Part shown: one piece after another, positions 8,650 to 16,489 of the stretch
How positions within the stretch are numbered: position 1 is the first letter of the stretch
Layout of the letters: every line of letters starts with the position of its first letter
Assembly: GCA_946548895.1 (NCBI GenBank)
Contig: CAMNQF010000008.1
Span: forward strand, 43,438 to 107,437
DNA: 64,000 bases
Direction: 5' to 3'
From: an uncultured bacterium
GTDB lineage: Bacteria > Bacillota > Clostridia > Oscillospirales > Oscillospiraceae
Program-made: the position numbers and the translations under genes
The notes under the pieces: generated by a model
Told to the model about the DNA's origin: nothing
The model's database searches: none
The model's input: the letters and a program-made list of their open reading frames with translations, nothing else

Positions 8650-9000
8650 AATACCTGAAGGACGTTGTATTCCTGTCCTTCGCTTGCCTGTATTCGACAC
8701 TACTTCCCCAGGCGTGGGCGGTAGACTGAAACCGCGCTGTGCGCGTCACGGGAATCTCACCCCTCCGAGGATCGCTCCGAGCTGCCCGCAGGCAGGAGTA
8801 TCATTATGTGCTGACGAGGTCGTTGCAAAACAGCTTGTCCGCCGTTTCTGGACGGGTGGGTACCGCTCGCCGCCTTATTTGGCCGTCTTTGATGGGGGAG
8901 AACCCCCACAGGCGGGTCTTGGCGCACCCTCCAGGGTCGCTTGCTCGTCAGGGAACGTATTTCAGTCGCCGGATGTGACCGGGCTGGCCCGGTGTTTTTC
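8650..9000 (+). ncRNA. Candidate large structured RNA (family not identified)
   Basis: About 350 bases without a credible protein but with many perfect complementary segments. Outer helix GACTGAAA (8724-8731) pairs with TTTCAGTC (8960-8967). Nested inside, CTGACGAG (8811-8818) pairs with CTCGTCAG (8944-8951). Local hairpins include GAAGGAC/GTCCTTC (8657-8681), GCGC-TGT-GCGC (8734-8744), CTGCC-CGCA-GGCAG (8782-8795) and GGGGG-AGAA-CCCCC (8894-8907). A plus-strand terminator follows at once, which is why plus is given, but a minus-strand terminator sits on the other side, so orientation is uncertain. I could not place it in RNase P, tmRNA, SRP or a known riboswitch. Confidence 0.5.
8978..8999 (+). 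terminator. Intrinsic terminator at end of structured RNA region
   Basis: ACCGGGC-TG-GCCCGGT followed by GTTTTT is a compact plus-strand terminator placed ten bases after the outer helix of the structured region. Confidence 0.65.
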
Positions 9001-9020
9001 AAAGTGCAGAGAGGAAAAGG

Positions 9021-9062
9021 AAAAGACCCCCTCACTGTGTAGGCAGCGAGAGGGCCTTTTTT
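9021..9062. terminator. Bidirectional terminator downstream of sigma-like gene
   Basis: A stem made by CCCTCTCGCTGCC-type sequence and its complement (AGACCCCCTCACTG / AGCGAGAGGGCC), flanked by AAAA on one side and TTTTTT on the other. On the minus strand it ends the sigma-like gene, and on the plus strand it gives a T-rich tail. Confidence 0.65.
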
Positions 9063-9065
9063 ATA

Positions 9066-9536
9066 CTATTTTTTCAAAAAAATTTTTAAGCGGTTGATTT
9101 TTCTTGAAATGACCGATTGGTTCCTTTTCAGCAGTAGGGCAATTTCCGTCTGTGTATACCCTTCAATGGCGTACAAAGTAAGCAATTCCAGATCTTGTTC
9201 CGAGAGTTTTGACAGCCTGGCAGAGAGGGACGCATCCTCAATGGCGTCAATCCACGCATACTGTTCTGAAAAATTCTCCTCATCAAAAGTGACGGAGAGT
9301 GACGAAAACCTCATAAACAGTGTGCTTTGCTCCCCATCTATCTCGCCGCTCAAATATGTATCCGGCAGGGCCTGCGTGTGGTTTTCGTAGGTTCGCCGGG
9401 AGAGGAACATTTCCCAGTCATAGCTGTGCATAGCCTCAATGGCAGCGGGGGACATCCCGGCATCTGTATATTCCTTCTGGAGTTGTTTCCACTCTAAATC
9501 AAACTGCCGTTTCTCTTTCGCATAGTTAAATCCCAT
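9066..9536 (-). CDS. Sigma-70 region 4-type regulator
   Basis: A 156-residue protein whose last 55 residues form a sigma region 4 helix-turn-helix (LSEQDLELLTLYAIEGYTQTEIALLLKRNQSVISRKINRL). The N-terminal part is not a clear region 2, so it may be a phage/ICE-type regulator rather than a full sigma factor. AGGAGG precedes the ATG by eight bases, and a 10-bp hairpin sits just upstream of that site. A terminator follows. It lies next to the structured RNA region and may control element genes. Confidence 0.75.
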   Translation of the reverse strand: MGFNYAKEKRQFDLEWKQLQKEYTDAGMSPAAIEAMHSYDWEMFLSRRTYENHTQALPDTYLSGEIDGEQSTLFMRFSSLSVTFDEENFSEQYAWIDAIEDASLSARLSKLSEQDLELLTLYAIEGYTQTEIALLLKRNQSVISRKINRLKIFLKK

Positions 9537-9553
9537 GCGTTTGACCTCCTGTT

Positions 9554-9578
9554 CTTCTGAAATTGGTGATTTCAGAAG
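9554..9578 (-). promoter_or_regulatory. 5' leader hairpin before sigma-like gene
   Basis: CTTCTGAAAT and ATTTCAGAAG form a perfect 10-bp stem with a 5-base loop, ending about four bases before the ribosome site of the sigma-like gene. It could control translation or be an operator; nothing further can be read. Confidence 0.4.
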
Positions 9579-9642
9579 CCGGAGGCCCCCGGCAGCGGGG
9601 GAACCAGGATTGAGCGTCTACCGATGTTCGAGGGTAAAGCGG

Positions 9643-9675
9643 CGCGCCGGATGCCTTTGATAAGCGTCCGGCGCG
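9643..9675. repeat. GC-rich inverted repeat in the 9.54-9.99 kb gap
   Basis: CGCGCCGGATGC and GCGTCCGGCGCG are complementary over 12 bases with one G-T pair and a 9-base loop. The 450-base gap holds this repeat, the leader hairpin and the terminator below, but no supportable gene. It could mark the boundary of the left element or a protein-binding site. Confidence 0.45.
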
Positions 9676-9806
9676 TAAGTGTAAGGTTTGACAGATTACG
9701 ACATTGCAGGGTTGGAGGCTGCCAAAAAAAGCGGTGATTTTTTGAAAAATTACCCCAGTAAATTAGCAGCAAATACATGGATTGGCCCCCCCACGTGACC
9801 ACTGCA

Positions 9807-9846
9807 CAAAAAACAGCGGTCTTGAAATGTCATTTCAAAACCGCCG
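9807..9846 (-). terminator. Terminator of the response-regulator gene
   Basis: On the minus strand GGCGGTTTTGAAATG pairs with CATTTCAAGACCGC and is followed by TGTTTTTTG. It lies about 140 bases after the stop of the winged-helix regulator. Confidence 0.75.
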
Positions 9847-9988
9847 TAGATTTGTCTATCACTTTTGGGTACGCCAATATGCACCTGTTCAAATGACGGT
9901 TTTTTTATATGCCGTCTGACAGGCTGCTTGCTTTTTCATCCATTTTTTACCGGCAACTACATTCTACCACGCAATTCTCACAAAGTCC

Positions 9989-10723
9989 TCACAATTTTCT
10001 CACAATACCATCACACTCATCGCAAGTTTCGACAAAATTTGGGGTGAAGCGGTAGCCTACGCGATGCACGGTATGTATATAGCGGGGGTTTTCCGGATCT
10101 GGCTCTATCGCCTGACGTAATAAATAGATGGGCTGCGAGACGCCGCGGTCATAGCCAGCGTCCATATGCCAGGCTTTTTCACATATCCGCTCCGCAGAAA
10201 GGACTTCATCTGGATGTTCCATAAAGAAATGCAGAAGTGAAAATTCCCTGGGACGCAGTTTGACAATCCGTTCCTTTACCCGCACAACGCATCGTGCCGG
10301 ATCAATATATATGTCACCGATTTGAAAACCCTGCTTTTTCTGATCAATGTGCTGGTCATAACCCGTGTAGCGGCGAAACTGCGCCATAATATGGTCAACG
10401 GTCAAATCCACAGAGCATTGCGTTCCAGCGCACAAATCAGCGCCAGATTGTAGTGCTACATGGGCAATTTTGACATCATACTTTTCTAATATAACGACTA
10501 TCGGTGCGAAGCAGATTCTACGCAGGGCGACGAGGAATTCGCTGCACATCGCAGGCTCAGGAAATTTGAGTATGGCAAGGTGGATCTGTTGATTTTTGCA
10601 GATATCCTCAACGTTCTGAGGTGTGAGCGCCGTCATGTAATTGATATCCATCCATTGAAGTCGACATTTGAGGGCATGGCAAAAGTTATGTGGGACATTC
10701 AGCATCAGGATTTGATACCGCAT
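9989..10723 (-). CDS. OmpR-family winged-helix regulator with degenerate receiver
   Basis: A 244-residue transcription factor. Residues 1-125 have the length and pattern of a receiver domain, but the strand that should end in the phospho-acceptor Asp reads LAILKFPEP, with Lys in its place, and other acidic-pocket residues are not evident. The C-terminal winged helix is intact (LRPREFSLLHFFMEHPDEVLS...VHRVGYRFTP). No histidine kinase gene is adjacent. It is therefore probably regulated without phosphorylation. It lies between the mobile-element end and the carbohydrate locus, with its own terminator; targets are unknown. Confidence 0.85.
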   Translation of the reverse strand: MRYQILMLNVPHNFCHALKCRLQWMDINYMTALTPQNVEDICKNQQIHLAILKFPEPAMCSEFLVALRRICFAPIVVILEKYDVKIAHVALQSGADLCAGTQCSVDLTVDHIMAQFRRYTGYDQHIDQKKQGFQIGDIYIDPARCVVRVKERIVKLRPREFSLLHFFMEHPDEVLSAERICEKAWHMDAGYDRGVSQPIYLLRQAIEPDPENPRYIHTVHRVGYRFTPNFVETCDECDGIVRKL

Positions 10724-10811
10724 AAACGCCGCCTTTCTTTATTATAGACTTTAGCCCAATTGAAACACTTCGTCGGAAAATTTTTACAAAATTTGCACAT
10801 TTGGTCATGAA

Positions 10812-10840
10812 GAAAGCGGGGCAATTTCGCCCCGCTTTCA
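10812..10840. terminator. Strong inverted repeat, probable terminator
   Basis: GAAAGCGGGGC and GCCCCGCTTTC form an 11-bp stem with a 6-base loop. It directly follows the stop of a short remnant reading frame on the minus strand; the T-tract is weak. Confidence 0.5.
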
Positions 10841-10936
10841 TGAGCTTAACTGCTTTTTCATAAAGTTTTTAAGCATCTCCGCTGTCTTGGCATGAGTGGC
10901 TTCCCCTCTGGGCTCAGATGCCGCTGTCTTTTCCGT
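10838..10936 (-). pseudogene. C-terminal remnant of an unidentified gene
   Basis: An open minus-strand stretch of 32 codons without a start (reads TEKTAASEPRGEATHAKTAE..., ending KKQLSS) ends at a stop embedded in a strong hairpin, as the tail of a real gene would. No upstream part is present. The rest of the 10.74-11.19 kb gap shows no supportable gene. Confidence 0.3.
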
Positions 10937-11193
10937 TCAAAACTCCTTTCTCTGGCTCAGCGTAGGACTTCCAATGCCTAATTGCTGTCCTTACATATAA
11001 CACCAAATATCACTCTGAGTGTCCAAATAGCCGTACATAATTCGTAAAGTATCAAAGTAATCCGTTTGGCTCTTTCATGTCAAGCTGCCCCACATACTTT
11101 GAATTCGATATCATTTTACCGTAAGACACAAAATGCTGTAAGAAGAATATTCATTGGCTGTATTCGGGCAGGAACACGAAGCCGAATTAGGAC

Positions 11194-13344
11194 TTATTCT
11201 TTACGGGTGATATGGGTGATACCATTTGCCTCTATGTCTACAAAAAACGCTCTATTTTGGTATTGGAATGTAAAAGCTAACCGCTCCCATCCGACAGGCA
11301 GGCAAGGCTTTAGCCGTGGTTCCCCATCCACAAAATGTAATCCAGCGAAGCCAAACACTACAGTTTGCCAGGTTTCGCCAAATCCGGCCATGTGCAGGCC
11401 CTCTTTCCCTGTGTTGCCCATGATATCCCGCAGATCCAAAAAGAGCGCCTTTCGGAAGTAGCCCTCTGCCCGCTCCATGAGTCCGTTCTGGGCGGCGAAC
11501 AGCGCATGGGACGCAAAGCTCAGCGTGGAATCGTGGAGGCACAGAGGCTCAAAATCCTCCCAGGCAGCCAGCCGCTCGGCGGTGGAAAAGCGTTCCGGCA
11601 ATCGGGTCATAAGGAGAAGGACGTCCGCTTGTTTCACTACCTTATATCGTTGGAGACGGTCAAAGCAGACCTGATGGTAGCTGGCCTCGTCACCCGCCTT
11701 TAACGATTTCGGGTCTACTGGCTCCAGCAGATGGAAGGTATCATCTGTCCGCCAATGACCCGAAGCAGAATCTTTTGGCAGCTTAATGGAACGGCACAAT
11801 CTGGCCCAATCTTCCTGCTCCCCAGGCGTGAGGCCCAGGCGGTGGTATTGTTCCCGATCCAACCGCGCCAAGGCATCCGCCGCGCGGATGGCCAGATCCA
11901 AATTGTGCTGTACCATCATGTTGGTAAACAGGTTATTGCTGGTAATGCCGCAGTATTCGTCCGGCCCCTTGCAGAACAGCAGGTTGACAAGCCCTGTCCC
12001 GGACTCGGGGGTATAGCGGCTTATCCAGAAGCGGGCGGTTTCCACCAGCACTTCAGCCCCGCCGTTCAGGAAAAGATCTTTGTCCCGGGTGACCTCCATA
12101 TATTGCCCCAGGGCAAAGGCCACATCAGCGGTCACATGGATTTCGCTGCAGCCAATGTCCCAGGTTTCACACTGTTCTGTTCCGTCAAAGGCCACCATCC
12201 AAGGATAACGCGCCCCTGTGCCGTTCATCTTTTGGGCGTGTGCTTTTGCTTGGGGCAGCGTATTGATCCGGAACTGGGACAGGCTCCGGGCAGCTTGGGG
12301 ATCTGTGTATAGGTAAAACGGGAGCATAAACAGGTCGGTGTCCCAGAAATAGCAGCCCTTGTACCGGGTGTGGGTCAGTCCACGGGCGCCGATGCTGACG
12401 GTATCGTCCCGGGCAGAGCAGTTCACAATGAGCTGATAAATGATATATCTTATGGCGGTCTGCGCGTCGGCATCCCCTTCAATGGTGATCCCGGCCATTT
12501 CCCATTTCTTCGCCCACAATTCTTTGTTCTCCCGCTCTAATTCATCAAACGTCCAATTCAAGGGGAGGGGGGCCAGCATCGGGTTATGATCCCTGCTGGT
12601 GGTGATAGCGGTGAGCTTTTCTATCGTGAAAGTGTCCCCGGCCTTGATCCGAGCTTCGATGCGCAGCCCTGCCCCGTTCTCCGATGGGATGGGGCTCTGA
12701 ATGTCAAAGCCCGCGGCATGGAACGCCGTATGATAATGGGCGGTGAGCCCGGTGGCCTTAGTTTCCAATTCAACGGCAAAGCCCTTCGCAAAGAACTGTG
12801 GCTCACCAGCGCGAGTATAGCACAGTTGCTCGTCATTCTGTTTCACCTGGTCATCAGGAACCGGCTGGTTACAGCAGGACAGTTCTACACCGCTGTCCAC
12901 CGTCAGGGCCCCCGCCCCGCCGGTGCAAGCAAAGCGGCTGCGCTGGAGAACCAGCGCCGGGTTTCCCAGCGGGAACAGCCGTTCTTCCACAACGGAAACT
13001 TCGGCATCCCCCATGGACAGCGAATAGGATGTGGCCAGCTTGCCACAGGACAGATCCAGATCCAGGGCAATCCCGGCGGGGCGGGCGGCCTGCCCGTTGA
13101 GCGTGACGATCTCCCAGACCGGGGTAGGAAGGTTTACAAAATCGGTCAGCCCCGCTTTGTACACATCGAAAAATCCCGCGATGAACAGCCCGGTATCCAC
13201 TGGCCTCAGCTCCGGGCGGAGGGCAGGGTAGCCACGCAGGCCCATGCGCCCGTTCCCGGTAAAAAAGACGCTCTCCAAAAAAGGGTCGCCAATGGCCCCG
13301 CTGGCGCTGATGTGCCAGCCGTTCAGCTGAATGTCATTCCGCAT
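11194..13344 (-). CDS. GH65 family glycoside phosphorylase
   Basis: A 716-residue enzyme of glycoside hydrolase family 65 (maltose, trehalose, kojibiose or nigerose phosphorylase type), which splits an alpha-glucosidic bond with phosphate to release beta-glucose 1-phosphate. Hallmarks are GARGLTHTRYKGCYFWDTD in the (alpha/alpha)6 barrel and the general-acid Glu in KGPDEY, followed by NNLFTN. ATG 13344 has GGGAGGG upstream and overlaps the previous gene by 11 bases. The beta-phosphoglucomutase-like gene across the locus would take its product to glucose 6-phosphate. The exact linkage preference cannot be told. Confidence 0.88.
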   Translation of the reverse strand: MRNDIQLNGWHISASGAIGDPFLESVFFTGNGRMGLRGYPALRPELRPVDTGLFIAGFFDVYKAGLTDFVNLPTPVWEIVTLNGQAARPAGIALDLDLSCGKLATSYSLSMGDAEVSVVEERLFPLGNPALVLQRSRFACTGGAGALTVDSGVELSCCNQPVPDDQVKQNDEQLCYTRAGEPQFFAKGFAVELETKATGLTAHYHTAFHAAGFDIQSPIPSENGAGLRIEARIKAGDTFTIEKLTAITTSRDHNPMLAPLPLNWTFDELERENKELWAKKWEMAGITIEGDADAQTAIRYIIYQLIVNCSARDDTVSIGARGLTHTRYKGCYFWDTDLFMLPFYLYTDPQAARSLSQFRINTLPQAKAHAQKMNGTGARYPWMVAFDGTEQCETWDIGCSEIHVTADVAFALGQYMEVTRDKDLFLNGGAEVLVETARFWISRYTPESGTGLVNLLFCKGPDEYCGITSNNLFTNMMVQHNLDLAIRAADALARLDREQYHRLGLTPGEQEDWARLCRSIKLPKDSASGHWRTDDTFHLLEPVDPKSLKAGDEASYHQVCFDRLQRYKVVKQADVLLLMTRLPERFSTAERLAAWEDFEPLCLHDSTLSFASHALFAAQNGLMERAEGYFRKALFLDLRDIMGNTGKEGLHMAGFGETWQTVVFGFAGLHFVDGEPRLKPCLPVGWERLAFTFQYQNRAFFVDIEANGITHITRKE

Positions 13345-15130
13345 GGGCAGTCCCTCCCATCGCTGTGCGCAGGGCATGGCAGACAAACCCGGCACAGGTG
13401 GCGAACGCCTCGCCGGTGGTACATTCGCCGGTGGTTTCGTCGATGCTCTCGCAGGCGATCCCGTTGTCCATGGTGGCGTTTTTCAAAATGCCCGTGGAGT
13501 GTTTCACCCGTCCGCACAAAAGACTGTTGGCAACGCTGAGCAGCCAGGGGTGAGGGGCGTGGGGACAACCGATCTCCCCAAAGGGGAAGCCCGCGAAGCT
13601 GTACCTGTATCCCGGCGAACGGATCATGTCCACCGTGTTGCGGTATACCGGATCCCCGGCATCGCAGAACCCCCAATAGGGCAGAAGCTGAAGGCTGCCG
13701 GGGGGCTCGTCATAGACGTCATGGCGTCCATCCAGGTCGATAGACCACGCAAAATACCGTTTCTCGTTTTGCTCCATGACGCAGTTATCCCAAATCGCCT
13801 GTTTCACCTGCTGCGCCTGCTGAGTCAGTTCCTCCCGGCCCAACAGTTTTGCCAGGATGGTGAGACCCTTCCACACCAGCACATTGTCATAGGTGAGATA
13901 GGGATAGACAATCTCGTCGTCGGTGGGCTGGAGGAATGTGGAGTAGAGGGCGGTATGGGGGTGCCGCTGCCGTTCCAGCTTTTGCAGGATATCCTCCAGC
14001 CCCCGGCGCACCTCACGCTCGTCCACCAGGGTGAGATCTCCTGTGGCTTCTACATACCGCCCCAGGGACAGCGCCGGGGCCATCAGCTCATCCAGCTCAA
14101 AGCCGGGTTCCAGCACGGTGCCATCGATAAACCGGGAGTGGATGCCGATGTTCCGCCGCTGGCGGCCAAAAACGTATTCCAACATACGCCTGGCCAGCCC
14201 CCGGTCTACGTCCAGGATGGCAGGGAAACTCCATAGCAGGCTGTCCCGATCCCAGTAGGCGGCGCTCACATAATAGCGGGGGCTCCGGCTGGTCACCAGC
14301 ACCAATTCCTCCGTGTCCAGCGTAATGCCGGTGGAGAAAAAGAGGCAGAAAAACAGGTTGGTATTGTAAAATCGCCGCAACGCGTCATCCTCCAGCCAGA
14401 GGGTGCGCTCCCGCAGCCAAAGCAGGGTTTGAGCCTCCTCATATGGATACCCCCGCCGCAGCATCTCCTTGGCGCTGGTGGCGGCGGACACCTCCTCCAT
14501 GCCGAACCCCCAATAAACTGTCACCGTCCGCCGCTGCCGCGGTCCCAGGGTATAGCTGTGGGCCAGCCGGTAGCAGACCCCGGCGTCCGACTGTTCCCAA
14601 GTGGAGACGCAGGAGCTGTCCTCCGGCATGGGCGCAAAGCAGAACAGGGGGACGCCGCACCGCATATCAAAAATGAGGCTGCCGTTCCAGCCACTTTCAA
14701 AGCAGTGCATGGTTCCCTCGATCTGTTTGTCCTCATTCACGCAGTGCCACGCGGAATTCCAGCAACCCTGTAAACCGCACACAATGGCGTGGGGGGCGCT
14801 GTCCATGTTGGTCAACTCCATGCGGTAGAGAAAGCCCCGCTCCTCAATCGGGGTCAGGACGGTTCCCTCTACCCGGATGTGTCCGGCCTGCCCAGAAAAG
14901 TGGGGTACCCAAAACTGGAGGCGATCCCATTCCAGACTGGAAAGGGGAGCCGGCTGGTCGTCCTGTTCCACAAAGGGTTCCATCAGGGATATATCCACCC
15001 CTCCCCGCAACTCGACAAGGCCCTTGTATCCCATATGCAGGAAGGTGACATCCTCGATGCCCCCCGTGGCCTCGTTCAGTTTGGGGATGCTGATCATCTC
15101 ATTCCCGGTGGGGAAATATCTTATGCCCAT
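13334..15130 (-). CDS. (alpha/alpha)6-barrel glycosidase-like protein, possibly GH125-related
   Basis: A 598-residue cytoplasmic protein. The N-terminal 270 residues look like a beta-sandwich; the rest is a helical barrel with YWDRDSLLWSFPAILD, RFIDGTVLEPGFELDE and DEPPGSLQLLPYWGF. The WDRDS...FELDE pattern recalls GH125-type and amylo-glucosidase-like enzymes, but I cannot fix the family. The ATG has GGGAG upstream and stands directly behind a strong promoter and operator. It is co-transcribed with the GH65 phosphorylase (11-base overlap), so it probably trims or debranches the imported sugar before phosphorolysis. Confidence 0.7.
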   Translation of the reverse strand: MGIRYFPTGNEMISIPKLNEATGGIEDVTFLHMGYKGLVELRGGVDISLMEPFVEQDDQPAPLSSLEWDRLQFWVPHFSGQAGHIRVEGTVLTPIEERGFLYRMELTNMDSAPHAIVCGLQGCWNSAWHCVNEDKQIEGTMHCFESGWNGSLIFDMRCGVPLFCFAPMPEDSSCVSTWEQSDAGVCYRLAHSYTLGPRQRRTVTVYWGFGMEEVSAATSAKEMLRRGYPYEEAQTLLWLRERTLWLEDDALRRFYNTNLFFCLFFSTGITLDTEELVLVTSRSPRYYVSAAYWDRDSLLWSFPAILDVDRGLARRMLEYVFGRQRRNIGIHSRFIDGTVLEPGFELDELMAPALSLGRYVEATGDLTLVDEREVRRGLEDILQKLERQRHPHTALYSTFLQPTDDEIVYPYLTYDNVLVWKGLTILAKLLGREELTQQAQQVKQAIWDNCVMEQNEKRYFAWSIDLDGRHDVYDEPPGSLQLLPYWGFCDAGDPVYRNTVDMIRSPGYRYSFAGFPFGEIGCPHAPHPWLLSVANSLLCGRVKHSTGILKNATMDNGIACESIDETTGECTTGEAFATCAGFVCHALRTAMGGTAHAE

Positions 15131-15150
15131 CAAGATCACTCCCTTATAAA

Positions 15151-15162
15151 TTAAGCGATTAA
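15151..15162. promoter_or_regulatory. Putative LacI-type operator, glycosidase side
   Basis: TTAAGCGATTAA has TTAA half-sites around a central CG. It lies about 20 bases downstream of the minus-strand -10 box, where a bound repressor would block transcription. It resembles the second site at 15282-15293. Confidence 0.55.
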
Positions 15163-15179
15163 CCAATGCACTTATGCTG

Positions 15180-15207
15180 AGTATACCATAACTTGAAGTT
15201 TCGTCAA
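15180..15207 (-). promoter_or_regulatory. Promoter of the glycosidase/GH65 operon
   Basis: On the minus strand TTGACG is followed after 16 bases by TATACT, close to the consensus for the main sigma factor. It is about 50 bases upstream of the glycosidase ATG. Confidence 0.7.
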
Positions 15208-15236
15208 GAATTTTTTGCAATATTTTATAAAAAGAC

Positions 15237-15266
15237 TTGACAAACACAACCAGTATTAGGTAATAT
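15237..15266 (+). promoter_or_regulatory. Promoter of the lacI-type gene
   Basis: TTGACA is followed after 18 bases by TAATAT. It lies about 50 bases upstream of the regulator ATG and immediately ahead of the operator at 15282. Confidence 0.65.
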
Positions 15267-15281
15267 GTAGGCAAAGAGAAG

Positions 15282-15293
15282 TTAATCGGTTAA
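15282..15293. promoter_or_regulatory. Putative LacI-type operator, regulator side
   Basis: TTAATCGGTTAA shares the TTAA-n-CG-n-TTAA pattern with 15151-15162 and sits near the expected transcription start of the regulator, which suggests autorepression. The two sites are 131 bases apart, so looping is possible. Confidence 0.55.
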
Positions 15294-15317
15294 ATTGCGT
15301 TGAGAGGAGGAATTGAG

Positions 15318-16340
15318 ATGGAACGGCGCGCGACCCTCCGGGACGTTGCGGAAAAAGCGGGCGTTACAACAGCCACCGTCTCTTATATCCTCAATGACAA
15401 AAAAAACTTCCCGGATGAAACAAAGCAGCGGGTAATGGCGGCGATTGCAGAGCTGGGCTATATCCCAAACCTCTCCGCCCGCACCTTGACCCAGCGCAGC
15501 TCCAAGCTCATTGGCATCGTTGTGCCCCAGACGGAGGGCAGCCGTCTTATGTTCCAGAACAACTTCTATTCGGAAATTCTGGGCAGCATCGAGTTCCATG
15601 CCCGGCAGAACGGCTACCACATAATCATCTCCGCCACCGACGCCAACGAGAGCTACCTGCGCCTGGCCCGGGAGCGCAATCTGGACGGTATCATCGTCAT
15701 CGGGATGTACCCGGACGAGTTTTACCGGCAGATGAAGGAGTCCCGCACCCCTATCGTCCTGGTGGACAGCTATTGCAATGACCACTATTACCACAATATC
15801 CGCATTGATGATGCCTATGGGAGCTATCTGGCCACCCATTATGTGTTGTCCAAGGGCCACCGAAACATTGCCTTTTTTTCCGGGCAAATCAAGGAAAACG
15901 GTGTGATGAAAAAGCGGCTTACCGGCTACCGGGATGCTTTGGCAGAATACGACGTCGTGTTTGACCGGCGTTATGTATTTGAGGGGAAGATTGACTACGC
16001 CAGCGGCATCGATGCCGCGGAGCGGCTGCTGACCTCCGGGGTCCCGGCCACGGCGGTGGTGGCCGCTGCAGACATCCTGGCCATCGGTGCCATGAAGGGG
16101 TTCTATGAGCGGGGCATCCGGGTGCCGGAGGACATCTCCGTGATGGGATTTGACGATCTGGAGATTTCCCAATACCTGACCCCCGGCCTGAGTACGATCC
16201 GCCAAGAGATCTCCCAGAAGGGAGAGAAAGCCGTGGAACTGCTGATCAACAATATCAAGGAACCTAACCTCACCAAGCAAGAGCAGATCCTTCCCGTTCA
16301 GCTGGTGGAACGGGGCTCTGTGAAGTGCATTGGCGGGTAG
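15318..16340 (+). CDS. LacI-family transcriptional regulator
   Basis: A 340-residue repressor. The N-terminal helix-turn-helix and hinge are intact (TLRDVAEKAGVTTATVSYILND...IPNLSARTL), followed by a periplasmic-binding-like sugar sensor ending in SVMGFDDLEISQYLTPGLSTIRQ. ATG 15318 follows GAGAGGAGG; a TTG further up lies within the ribosome-site region. It is divergent from the glycosidase operon and upstream of the sugar transporter genes on the same strand. It most likely represses both arms until the imported alpha-glucoside or a derivative binds. Confidence 0.92.
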   Translation: MERRATLRDVAEKAGVTTATVSYILNDKKNFPDETKQRVMAAIAELGYIPNLSARTLTQRSSKLIGIVVPQTEGSRLMFQNNFYSEILGSIEFHARQNGYHIIISATDANESYLRLARERNLDGIIVIGMYPDEFYRQMKESRTPIVLVDSYCNDHYYHNIRIDDAYGSYLATHYVLSKGHRNIAFFSGQIKENGVMKKRLTGYRDALAEYDVVFDRRYVFEGKIDYASGIDAAERLLTSGVPATAVVAAADILAIGAMKGFYERGIRVPEDISVMGFDDLEISQYLTPGLSTIRQEISQKGEKAVELLINNIKEPNLTKQEQILPVQLVERGSVKCIGG

Positions 16341-16489
16341 GTATATAAAAAGCGGCCCGCACCTACCCGTCAAAGCCGGTGCGAACCGCAGCAAAAGACC
16401 CTTTCCGCAAAGGCCCTTTCGCTAATTGATAGTTTAAGCGAACCGGGCCGAAAAATCAACCGCAAAATGATTTGAAGGAGGAAAAAAGT

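Noticed and set aside
8650..8980. Cobalamin-type riboswitch on the minus strand (GGTGAGATTCC resembles its core)
   Set aside because: The remaining conserved blocks are missing and no cobalamin-related gene follows.
8528..9097. Plus-strand 189-codon frame across the structured region
   Set aside because: No ribosome site, poor composition, and it runs through several perfect RNA-like helices and two terminators; the RNA explanation is better.
9572..9802. 76-codon minus-strand frame
   Set aside because: Crosses the GC inverted repeat, has no ribosome site, and has no protein-like pattern.
13331..14236. Long plus-strand frame opposite the glycosidase gene
   Set aside because: Antisense shadow of a GC-rich coding gene; no ribosome site or recognisable domain. 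The same holds for the long frames at 2834-4354, 4870-6084, 18940-20640 and 49249-51096.
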